DNA from: an uncultured Bacteroidales bacterium
GTDB lineage: Bacteria > Bacteroidota > Bacteroidia > Bacteroidales > UBA932
Length of the DNA stretch: 64,000 nucleotides
Direction: 5' to 3'
Assembly: GCA_934725575.1 (NCBI GenBank)
Contig: CAKVCK010000016.1
Location: forward strand, 22,926-86,925
The position numbers and the translations under genes were made by a program. Positions 8,918 through 16,823 of this stretch are shown here, piece after piece. Under the pieces are notes generated by a model that worked only from the letters and a program-made list of their open reading frames with translations, searched no databases and had not been told where the DNA came from. Numbering within the stretch: position 1 is the stretch's first letter; every line of letters begins with the position of its first letter.

Positions 8918-9583
8918 ATGAAGAAGATAATTGTTGACAAGGACTCGCACGGTACGATAGGCTTCAACTGGGCTGTGATAGCAGTACTGATAGTATGCGC
9001 ATTGATATTCATACCAAATCTGTTCATTTCAATCCCGATCACGCTTATGCTGCTCGCCTTTGCTTTCTTCGTTTTCTGGTTCCATAGAGTTCCGGACAGG
9101 AAGATAACGGAGGGAGACAGCAAGATGATCACTTCCGTCGCCGACGGCAAGGTTGTGATCGTTGACCGGGTCTATGAGAAGGAATATTTCAAGGACGACC
9201 GCATACAGGTATCAGTATATATGGACTTCTTCGATGTCCACACTAATTTCTGGCCTATGGACGGTGTGATTTCCTACTATAAATATCATCCGGGAAAGTA
9301 TCTGCTTGCCTTCCTGCCAAAGGCCTCGGAAAAGAATGAACATTCATCCACGGCAATCTGCAATGAGCACGGTGAGATTCTGTTCAGACAGATAGCCGGC
9401 ACTTTCGCCAGAAGGATTGTCTGCTACTCGATAGAGAATGCCGAGGTCGAGAGGGGATTGCAGTGCGGGATCATCAAGTTCGGATCACGAATCGACATAT
9501 TCCTTCCGCTTGACGCTGATGTCAAGGTAAAGGAAGGGGATTACACCCGTGCCTGCGAGACGGTTATCGCTGAGCTTAAATAA
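8918..9583 (+). CDS. psd: Phosphatidylserine decarboxylase (short, archaeal-type proenzyme)
   Basis: Decarboxylates phosphatidylserine to phosphatidylethanolamine. The 221-residue product belongs to the short Psd group: two N-terminal hydrophobic helices (about 17-55), SVADGKVV, the MDFFDVHTNFWP core near 102-113 and the self-cleavage site Gly189-Ser190 in IIKFGSRID, where Ser becomes the pyruvoyl cofactor. Starts 45 bp after cdsA. It ends one base before the stop of the converging ispG; no clear terminator separates them. Confidence 0.92.
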   Translation: MKKIIVDKDSHGTIGFNWAVIAVLIVCALIFIPNLFISIPITLMLLAFAFFVFWFHRVPDRKITEGDSKMITSVADGKVVIVDRVYEKEYFKDDRIQVSVYMDFFDVHTNFWPMDGVISYYKYHPGKYLLAFLPKASEKNEHSSTAICNEHGEILFRQIAGTFARRIVCYSIENAEVERGLQCGIIKFGSRIDIFLPLDADVKVKEGDYTRACETVIAELK

Positions 9584-9584
9584 T

Positions 9585-10922
9585 TTACGACTGGTCTTTC
9601 TCGATCAGTTCCACAAGACGGTCAACGGCTTCCGTGTCCTGAATATGCTTCAGCACGGGAGTCTTTCCTTTATAGATGGTGACCTTGTGGTTGCCTTCGC
9701 CGACATATCCCCAATCAGCGTCGGCCATCTCACCGGGACCGTTCACGATGCAGCCCATCACGGCGATGACGGTATTCTTAAGATGAGAAGTCCTCGCTTT
9801 AACTTCCTCGAACGCTTTCTGTAGGTCGTACATAGTTCGCCCGCAACCTGGACAAGCGACATATTCCGGTTTATAGAAACGCCTTCTGGCAGCCTGCATC
9901 AACTCATCGACGAGGTAGGAACCGATTCCGGATTCCTGAATCGAAATCTTGTCGCCAGTTTCGTCTTGATAAGAGCCCGTGAGTTCGAGCTCGTCCAAAG
10001 TCTTGTCCAGCAGCCTCTTGCCGAAATCACACGCGGCATCTAACAAAAGTGTTTCCCGTGATGGAGAGTCGTAAACAGCGACAGCCTTGCGTCCCTGAAT
10101 GTTTATGGAAGTCATAGAGGAGACAATCTTGTGCCCATAACGTGCGGCAAGATAACGCGCGGCCGGAAGCTCATCCTCAGGATCCTCGGTCAGAGAGACG
10201 CGAACCGTGTCACCTATTCCTTCGGACAACAAGGTAGAGATCCCGACACAGGACTTGATCCTGCCGCTGTCTCCGTTGCCGGCCTCCGTCACACCGACGT
10301 GAAGAGGGTATATCACCCCGTTTTCCTTCATAGCGGCCATCAGTTTCCGGTACGCTTCGACCATAACAATTGTGTTACTTGATTTGAGCGACACCACAAC
10401 ATTATGGAAATCAGCGTCATCACACATCTTCAACCATTCCAAGGCCGCCTTGGCCATCGCTTCAGGAGTGTTGCCGTAAAGATTGGTGATGTAGTCGCCC
10501 AAAGAGCCGTGATTGACTCCTATACGTATTGCCGTTCCGTTCTCCCGGCAGACTTCGATGAGTTTGGCGAACTGTTTACGGGCTTCATTGTGATCCTTGT
10601 GGAAATTTCCCGGATTGATTCTGACCTTCTCCACAAACGGAGAGACCATAATCGCTGTCTGTGAGGAAAAATGGATGTCGGCCACTATCGGTACATTGAT
10701 TCCGAGCTCCTTCAACCGGGATTTGATGGACTTGACGCACTCCACGTCAGCCGGACCTGGCACGGTTATGCGGATCATTTCCGAGCCAGCCTCATAAAGT
10801 CTGACGCATTGAGCCACAGTAGCTTCGACATCATTAGTGTGGGTGTTGCACATTGTCTGGACAACTATCGGATTCCCTCCTCCGATAAGCACGTTGCCTG
10901 CTTTGGCTGTCAAATATCTCAT
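9585..10922 (-). CDS. ispG: 4-hydroxy-3-methylbut-2-enyl diphosphate synthase (IspG/GcpE)
   Basis: Iron-sulfur enzyme of the MEP isoprenoid pathway converting MEcPP to HMBPP. The N-terminal TIM barrel (1-265) has VQTMCNTHTND, VADIHF, RINPGN and LHVGVTEAG. The C-terminal 4Fe-4S domain has Cys357 and Cys360 (ACPGCGRT), Cys391 and Glu398 (GCIVNGPGE). Between them lies an extra stretch of about 85 residues (roughly 268-352). At 445 residues the protein is longer than the two-domain E. coli enzyme (about 370) but clearly shorter than the three-domain enzymes of about 600 known from plants, Chlamydiae and other Bacteroidota. It overlaps the upstream barrel gene by one base (TAATG) and is the last gene of the ligA operon. 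Confidence 0.95.
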   Translation of the reverse strand: MRYLTAKAGNVLIGGGNPIVVQTMCNTHTNDVEATVAQCVRLYEAGSEMIRITVPGPADVECVKSIKSRLKELGINVPIVADIHFSSQTAIMVSPFVEKVRINPGNFHKDHNEARKQFAKLIEVCRENGTAIRIGVNHGSLGDYITNLYGNTPEAMAKAALEWLKMCDDADFHNVVVSLKSSNTIVMVEAYRKLMAAMKENGVIYPLHVGVTEAGNGDSGRIKSCVGISTLLSEGIGDTVRVSLTEDPEDELPAARYLAARYGHKIVSSMTSINIQGRKAVAVYDSPSRETLLLDAACDFGKRLLDKTLDELELTGSYQDETGDKISIQESGIGSYLVDELMQAARRRFYKPEYVACPGCGRTMYDLQKAFEEVKARTSHLKNTVIAVMGCIVNGPGEMADADWGYVGEGNHKVTIYKGKTPVLKHIQDTEAVDRLVELIEKDQS

Positions 10923-11791
10923 TATTCTACTGGTTTTGGAGTTGGATTATAGACTTGGTTGTAAGCCTCACGCCTGAGCTGGGCCTTTCCTCGCCCGGTC
11001 CTTCTTGTAAGCTGGAAATAAACTCCGGCAGTGGCCATAATGTCGAAAGGATATGCGAACCGGTAATAGTCCTTGCTGACATAGTCTGGATCGTAGATGG
11101 TTCCCCACGAATATCTTACATTTACATTGAAGTGAAATTCGAAAGGATCGAAGACAAGGCCGAATCCCACTCCGCCGCACAGGCCATAGTCAAAGCGCCG
11201 GTCAGTGTCCAAGAAGGAATTGACGATCGACTCGTCAACCCCGTCTCCGGTACGCTTGATATTCAGCCTGTAGCCTCCATAGATTCCGGCGTCCGCCATA
11301 ATTGTGTAATGCAGACCGTCAAGATGCAGATGGGCCATCAATGGAACCTCGGCCACATCCATTATGGCCTCAGTGGCACCTTCGATGTTGTAAGTGGTCT
11401 TGGTGTCCTTGTTCTCCTTGAACTTGTAGCCCTCGTGGCTGTAGCGGAATCCTACCTTGAAGCCGAAGTACGGCAGATAATTGAACATCTTCCCGTACCG
11501 TGTGTAGAATATTCCGAAAGTGTTCGGAGAGAAGAGGTTCGTCTGAGTCTGAGGCGGATTGAAGAGCATTCTGCTGAACGAGACACCGTACTCGACACCT
11601 ATCATCGAATAGTCGTTGAGCTCAAAGACCCTGTTCACTTTGACCGTGTCCAGATATATGTCCGAATATTGATCCGCCTTCAAAGTGTCCGCAGATACGG
11701 CCTTAGTCGAGTCCAATGGATTTTGGGCAAGACAAAGCGCGCAAGGCATAAGCAAGACAACAGGCAGCAAATATTTCTTAATTATCCTCAT
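10922..11791 (-). CDS. PorT-like outer membrane beta-barrel protein
   Basis: The product is 289 residues with a signal peptide (about 1-22, MRIIKKYLLPVVLLMPCALCLAQ). The rest alternates hydrophobic and polar residues with many aromatic and glycine positions (SMIGVEYGVSFSRM, YLPYFGFKVGFRYS, GLCGGVGFGLVF, FHFNVNVRYSWG), typical of an eight-stranded barrel of the PorT/OMP_b-brl_2 type. It ends in an atypical basic tail (RRTGRGKAQLRRE). It sits between the Big_5 lipoprotein and ispG in a minus-strand operon, with 8 bp to the former. PorT proteins are linked to type IX secretion, but that role is not shown here. Confidence 0.75.
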   Translation of the reverse strand: MRIIKKYLLPVVLLMPCALCLAQNPLDSTKAVSADTLKADQYSDIYLDTVKVNRVFELNDYSMIGVEYGVSFSRMLFNPPQTQTNLFSPNTFGIFYTRYGKMFNYLPYFGFKVGFRYSHEGYKFKENKDTKTTYNIEGATEAIMDVAEVPLMAHLHLDGLHYTIMADAGIYGGYRLNIKRTGDGVDESIVNSFLDTDRRFDYGLCGGVGFGLVFDPFEFHFNVNVRYSWGTIYDPDYVSKDYYRFAYPFDIMATAGVYFQLTRRTGRGKAQLRREAYNQVYNPTPKPVE

Positions 11792-11799
11792 CTTTTTCC

Positions 11800-13596
11800 T
11801 TATTGATTGAAGAATGTGGCAAGATCAAGATCCTGACTGATCTCGCTGCGTTCCGGAATCTCGAACAGGTCACTGTCCTTGGTCATCAGGAACTTGACCT
11901 TCTCCGGTTGCTTGTGCGCAAGCAGGTTGCCGGTGTCCACAATTCCGTTCCGGTTAAGGTCCTCTGTAATCCTTATGGAATACTTGCCCTTTTTCAAATA
12001 CGGGAACAAAAGCGCTGAGTCATTGTCAACTATATAATTGCGCAGAACAGAGCTTCTCCTCTCGTCCAGAAGGTCCACGATGTACCTATTCCCATTCACT
12101 CCTGTAAGGTTCAAGGTGAAAGAGCTCAGCTCGTCATCCTTCGGCAGAGCCACCTTGACCTCGGTGCTGTCGTTCCAGAAACCGTTTATGTCCTTGAACG
12201 TCCTCTGGGGAACCTTGAAAACATATTCATAGCCGGATTGGATCTTGACCTGCGGGACAATGTCATATTTCCTTAGGTTCAGGGAATCCCTTGTGATTGT
12301 GAATTTCTCGGCCTGCTCCTTCTGCTTAGGATTTATTGACTTGAATATCAACGAGTCGAAGCTGCCAAGAATAGGAGGAAAGTCAAATGTCAGCGAGATG
12401 CCGTACTGTTCAAAGGTCTCCGGCTCGGCCTTCAGGGTCAAGGCGCAGATTGTGTCCTTGTGCTCGATCTTTTTCCTGGCCGAACGGGATTTCGGCTTCT
12501 TCTCATCGACCAGACTGACTTTTTCGGTCACCGGCTGCAAAGTTCCCAAAGTATCTGTCTTCCAGTATTTGACGCACAGATGTAGCGAATCAGGCATTGC
12601 CCTCTGGTCATTCAGCCACAGAAGAAGACTGTCTTTCTCGATGTTGAACTCAGTGATCACCTTGCTGGCCGGATAACCCTGGAACCACAATGAATCAATC
12701 CTGGCTCCCGGCGCCATAAAGGTGACGTATGCCGCCCTGTCCGCTGTCCTTGCCTTGTTCATCAAGAGCTGCTTTGATGGCTTTTCCCTGAACACATTCA
12801 GTTTGATCTCTGATTTTCTGGCCTGACAGGCGGTCGTGTCCTTCATATCGTATTTCATAAGTTCCGGCACCGAGTCATTCACGACGTTGACCGGACGGAA
12901 AAGCGTGTCAAGAAAGGCTATCCTGTCCTCGTCCGGATCATAGATGTTGTTCCCGTTGCCGTCCACCACGGCATATACCCGGAAAAGGGTGTCCTGAATA
13001 TTCCTGAGCGCGAAGTAGCCCCAGTCATCGGTCTTGACGGCGGCGACAGGCCTTTGAAGGAACACCGCCGAGTCTCGGTGGTCCTTGTAAAGCATCACGG
13101 TCGCTCCTTTTAGCGGCATAAGCGTGTTGCAGTCCTGCACCGTACCTGTGATGTACATCGAGTCGATCTCGGTTCCCGTAGAGAATACTGTCGTGAATCC
13201 CGGGAACATATTTCCTTCGTTGTTGTCGGCTATGGCACCGGTCAAGTCGAGGGTGTAGGTAGTGTTCGGGAGCAGGTCCTCCTCAAAATAAACAACCACG
13301 CTCTTGCCCTTTATCTTGTATTTCGGACTTTTTTGCTGAGGAGGGGAGAGAAAAATGCCCTTAGGGTCCTTGACAACGACATATTCATTGAAAGTGAACA
13401 CCACTTTGGTGCCGTGCACCGGCACTGAGACGGAGCCGACAGCCGGTGTCACCCTCCTGACCACAGGGGGAATGGTGTCCTTGAGGCCTCCGGTCGGTGC
13501 CTGTGTCGTGTTGGCGCAGGATGGCTGGAACACGGACAGAACCAGCAGCGCGGCCGCCGGAACAAGTGGAAAAAACCTTGTGAGAAAATTTTTCAT
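11800..13596 (-). CDS. Lipoprotein with N-terminal Big_5 (bacterial Ig-like) domain
   Basis: The 598-residue product has a lipoprotein signal ending in the lipobox LSVFQPSCAN (Cys near 28). Residues about 40-145 (DTIPPVVRRVTPAVGS, FTFNEYVVVKDP, LLPNTTYTLDL, GAIADNNEGN, FSTG) are a clear Ig-like Big_5 domain. Next comes a carboxypeptidase-regulatory-like region (ITGTVQDCNTLMPLKGATVMLYKD) and a Ca-loop-like DGNGNNIYDPDED. A second NRNGIVDTGN loop lies near the C terminus. Such proteins are widespread in Bacteroidota and are probably periplasmic or surface-exposed; function is unknown. It is 29 bp downstream of spoT. Confidence 0.8.
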   Translation of the reverse strand: MKNFLTRFFPLVPAAALLVLSVFQPSCANTTQAPTGGLKDTIPPVVRRVTPAVGSVSVPVHGTKVVFTFNEYVVVKDPKGIFLSPPQQKSPKYKIKGKSVVVYFEEDLLPNTTYTLDLTGAIADNNEGNMFPGFTTVFSTGTEIDSMYITGTVQDCNTLMPLKGATVMLYKDHRDSAVFLQRPVAAVKTDDWGYFALRNIQDTLFRVYAVVDGNGNNIYDPDEDRIAFLDTLFRPVNVVNDSVPELMKYDMKDTTACQARKSEIKLNVFREKPSKQLLMNKARTADRAAYVTFMAPGARIDSLWFQGYPASKVITEFNIEKDSLLLWLNDQRAMPDSLHLCVKYWKTDTLGTLQPVTEKVSLVDEKKPKSRSARKKIEHKDTICALTLKAEPETFEQYGISLTFDFPPILGSFDSLIFKSINPKQKEQAEKFTITRDSLNLRKYDIVPQVKIQSGYEYVFKVPQRTFKDINGFWNDSTEVKVALPKDDELSSFTLNLTGVNGNRYIVDLLDERRSSVLRNYIVDNDSALLFPYLKKGKYSIRITEDLNRNGIVDTGNLLAHKQPEKVKFLMTKDSDLFEIPERSEISQDLDLATFFNQ

Positions 13597-13625
13597 CGCG
13601 GATCGTGTATATTCAAAAATCAGGC

Positions 13626-15845
13626 TCAGATTTCGGTTCTGACCACACTTTTTATACCATCAATTGAATTCAGCTTGCGGATCATCCTTTCCAAAGCGTC
13701 CCTGTCGTGGACATAGAGATCGATGTATCCGGAGAATATGCCTCCATCGGTGCTGAGATAGACCTTGCGCATATTCACGCCCATCACAAGGGATATGTAA
13801 CGGGAGATCTCGTTCAGCAGACCGACCCTGTCCAACCCTTTTATTGACAGGCGTACCGGGAAGGACTGCGCCTCGTCATCGTCCCACTGAGGCACTACGA
13901 CCCAGTCTCCGTGCTTGGAGGCTATGCTGTCAGCTACTGGGCAGGATTTCTTGTGAACGGTGACGGTTCCGTCAGGTGATTTGATTCCGATGACAGGATC
14001 GCCAGGTATCGGACGGCAACAGGATGCGATGACATAGTCATTCTTTCCCTTCTTCGGAGCTTCCTTCTTCCTGCCGAACCACCATTGGAACCACGAATGA
14101 CTCTTGTCAGCCTTACCTGAGGCCAAGACTTCGGAAAGGTCGCCAAGCTTGATGATTCCTATTCCGATACGGAAAAACATTTCCTCGGAATTGCCGCCTG
14201 GAATGGAGAAATGCTCCAATAATATTCCTATGGAATCATTGTTCATTCTATATCCCAGTGACTCAAGCTGCTCGGAAAGCATCTTCTTTCCCAATTCGGC
14301 GATCTCTTTCTTACGCCCCTTGAAATAATCAATGACGATATTCCGGGCGTGCCTTGTCACAAGGAACTGGAGCCACTCGCGCTTCGGCTGCTCGACCTCG
14401 GCGGTTATGATCTCTACCTGATCCCCGCTTTTAAGAATATGCGAAAGCGGAACCAGTTTCATATTCACCTTGGCGGCTATGGCCTTGTTGCCGATCTCGG
14501 TGTGTATGCTGTAGGCGAAGTCGAGGACCGTGGCTCCCTTAAGGATGGATTTCTGGTCGCCCTTAGGCGTGAAAACGGTTATCTCGCTGCTGGTCAGATC
14601 ATTGTGTATGATATCCAAAAGTTCCAAAGCGTTCACGTCCGGATTGACAAGAATCTCCTTCACCTTGGCCAGCCACTTGTCCATCTCGCTGTCGTTCTCG
14701 CTGATGTAGCCCTCCTGCTTGTAGGTCCAATGGGCGGCGATGCCCTTCTCGGCGATGTCATCCATTCGCTTTGAGCGGATCTGGACCTCTATCCATATTC
14801 CCGTGTCACTCATCAGAGTGCAGTGAAGCGCCTCATAGCCATTGCTTTTCGGATGCTTCACCCAATCGCGGACACGGTCCGGCTTGTAGCGGTATATTCC
14901 TGTGATTATTGAGAATATATGATAGCACTGGTCGCGCTCGCTCTCCTTGGCGTCTGCCGGCGGTGTGAAGACAATCCTCAGAGCATAAAGGTCATAGACT
15001 TGGTCAAAGGTGATGTTCTTGGTCTGCATCTTGTGCCAGACCGAATATGGAGTCTTGACCCTTTTGCGTATCTCGAAATTGAATCCGGCTTTTTTCAAGG
15101 CCTCGTCTATCGGAGTTATGAAGTCGTCTATCTGCTTGCCTCTGCCGCTAAGGTTGGTGTTGATCAACCCGCTTATCTCTTTGTAAGCGTCAGGCTCCTT
15201 GTACTTCAGCCAGATGTTCTCCATCTCCGACTTGATCTCATAAAGGCCAAGCCGATGAGCGAGCGGAATGAATATGAACATCGTCTCGCTGAGGATCTTA
15301 TCCCGCTTGTATTCAGGCATATACTCGATCGTCCTGCAATTATGGAGACGGTCGGCGAGCTTTATCAGAACGACCCGCACGTCATCATTCAATGTCAGCA
15401 GGATCCGTTTGAAGTTCTCCGCCTGAAGGCTCTTCGCATTGGCATCGCCCAGTTTCTTGCTGCGGTCCTCGTTGTCAAGCACGTTCTTGATCTTCGTCAA
15501 GCCGTCCACAAGACTTGCGATCTTGTCTCCGAAGAGCTTGCGGATGTCATCCACCGTATAGTCTGTGTCCTCCACGACATCGTGGAGCAAGGCGGCCGCG
15601 ATGGACTTGTACCCAAGCCCGATGTCGCTGACGACAATCTTGGCGACCTCGATCGGATGTATGATGTACGGTCCTCCGGAACGCCGGCGGACATTCTTAT
15701 GGGCTTCATTCGCGAAATCGAACGCTTTCTGGACGACATCCAGCTCCTGCTGGTTCGCACAGCGTTTCTCCGCCGCGGCCTTCAGCTGGGCGTAACTCTG
15801 ACGAATCAGTTCGTAGTCTTGTTCTGTGAATTGTGAGAAACTCAT
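13626..15845 (-). CDS. spoT: Bifunctional (p)ppGpp synthetase/hydrolase (RelA/SpoT family)
   Basis: Makes and destroys the alarmone (p)ppGpp. The 739-residue protein has an intact HD hydrolase domain (His63 in IIHP, His88-Asp89 and Glu92-Asp93 in LLHDVVEDT, RLHNCRTI), so it is hydrolysis-competent. The synthetase domain follows (RVKTPYSVWHKMQ, YDLYALRIVF, SNGYEALHCTL, EVQIRSKRMDDIAEKGIAAHW), then TGS (ITVFTPKGDQ, LDFAYSIHTEIGNKAIAAKVN) and a C-terminal ACT domain (LDRVGLLNEISRYIS). The basic RVK pattern before PYS fits the bifunctional class. The start overlaps the stop of yihY (ATGA), so the two are translationally coupled. Confidence 0.96.
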   Translation of the reverse strand: MSFSQFTEQDYELIRQSYAQLKAAAEKRCANQQELDVVQKAFDFANEAHKNVRRRSGGPYIIHPIEVAKIVVSDIGLGYKSIAAALLHDVVEDTDYTVDDIRKLFGDKIASLVDGLTKIKNVLDNEDRSKKLGDANAKSLQAENFKRILLTLNDDVRVVLIKLADRLHNCRTIEYMPEYKRDKILSETMFIFIPLAHRLGLYEIKSEMENIWLKYKEPDAYKEISGLINTNLSGRGKQIDDFITPIDEALKKAGFNFEIRKRVKTPYSVWHKMQTKNITFDQVYDLYALRIVFTPPADAKESERDQCYHIFSIITGIYRYKPDRVRDWVKHPKSNGYEALHCTLMSDTGIWIEVQIRSKRMDDIAEKGIAAHWTYKQEGYISENDSEMDKWLAKVKEILVNPDVNALELLDIIHNDLTSSEITVFTPKGDQKSILKGATVLDFAYSIHTEIGNKAIAAKVNMKLVPLSHILKSGDQVEIITAEVEQPKREWLQFLVTRHARNIVIDYFKGRKKEIAELGKKMLSEQLESLGYRMNNDSIGILLEHFSIPGGNSEEMFFRIGIGIIKLGDLSEVLASGKADKSHSWFQWWFGRKKEAPKKGKNDYVIASCCRPIPGDPVIGIKSPDGTVTVHKKSCPVADSIASKHGDWVVVPQWDDDEAQSFPVRLSIKGLDRVGLLNEISRYISLVMGVNMRKVYLSTDGGIFSGYIDLYVHDRDALERMIRKLNSIDGIKSVVRTEI

Positions 15846-16813
15846 ATTTCAACCAAATCTTTGTCACAATCCAAACCTGCGGGAATGCCGTCGCCTTCCT
15901 CCAAAGTCTGGAAAGTGTATGAAAACTGTGCTCCGTACATTATTATAAGCCATCCGAACCTCATCCAAACCATAAAGAGGGGAATGGCGGCGATTGTTCC
16001 GTAAACAGCGTTGAGACGCATCACAAACACCTGGGTCTCAAGGTAAAGATATTGCAGCGCCGTGAACGCCACGCCAGCTATGACTGCGGCCTTGAAGGCA
16101 TTGGAATATTTCACGTCCACGGCAGGAATATACTTGTACATAGCGGAGAATATCAAAGTGGCCACGACACCCGTGATGACCCAGCCAAGGAAAGACTTTA
16201 TCGAAGCAGTGACCCCGATCCAGTTTGGAATCAGATCCAGAACGTGCGAGTACACGATCGTTCCTGAATATAGGATCAACACCACGAACGGGGTCAGGAA
16301 CAGCAGGACGAGATCAAATCCGAAACTCTTTATGAACGGTCTTTTCCTGACTCTCCACACATTGTTGAAGACGGTCTCCACGCGCATCATCATCCAGATG
16401 ACGAGCCAGACGAAAGTCAAGGCGCTGACAAGTCCGAAAATGTCGTTGGTGGCCGAAGAAAGGATTTTGTCGGCGGAATTGAGCACGGTGTCGATGATTC
16501 CTTGATTGACATTGGCCGAATAGAGAACCTCCTTCAGTTTGTCCGCGAGACCGAAACCGTTGGTGACAGCGAACGCGACAGCGATGAAAGGCACGAAAGC
16601 CATAGTGCAGAAATAGCTCAGAGCCACTGTCTGGAAACCTATGGCGTGGTCCGCGAAATCCTTGAATGTCTTTGTGACAATCCTGCTCAGGTTGACAAAC
16701 CGTGCCTTGGCCTTGGACAACTCTGTCACCTCGATGTCCCAGATGTCCTCGCGAAAGAACTTCACCGTCCTCCGCAACCAACGCACAATGTTATTTATCA
16801 AAACCTTAAGCAT
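15842..16813 (-). CDS. YihY/BrkB-family inner membrane protein
   Basis: The 323-residue integral membrane protein has the family arrangement: an amphipathic N terminus, then ALSYFCTMAFVPFIAVAFAV (first helix), a long helix around VSALTFVWLVIWMMMRVETVFNNVW, and FLTPFVVLILYSG, GWVITGVVATLIFSAMY, AAVIAGVAFTALQYLYL and IPLFMVWMRFGWLIIMYGAQ. The ETVFNNVW and YGTIAAIPLFMVWM segments are characteristic. Function is not established; older names as ribonuclease BN are wrong. It lies 10 bp after ligA and overlaps spoT by four bases. Confidence 0.88.
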   Translation of the reverse strand: MLKVLINNIVRWLRRTVKFFREDIWDIEVTELSKAKARFVNLSRIVTKTFKDFADHAIGFQTVALSYFCTMAFVPFIAVAFAVTNGFGLADKLKEVLYSANVNQGIIDTVLNSADKILSSATNDIFGLVSALTFVWLVIWMMMRVETVFNNVWRVRKRPFIKSFGFDLVLLFLTPFVVLILYSGTIVYSHVLDLIPNWIGVTASIKSFLGWVITGVVATLIFSAMYKYIPAVDVKYSNAFKAAVIAGVAFTALQYLYLETQVFVMRLNAVYGTIAAIPLFMVWMRFGWLIIMYGAQFSYTFQTLEEGDGIPAGLDCDKDLVEI

Positions 16814-16823
16814 TAATATTCAA

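Noticed and set aside
9590..9609. Possible terminator between psd and ispG
   Set aside because: Only a 7-bp stem with one wobble pair and no T-run; too weak to list.
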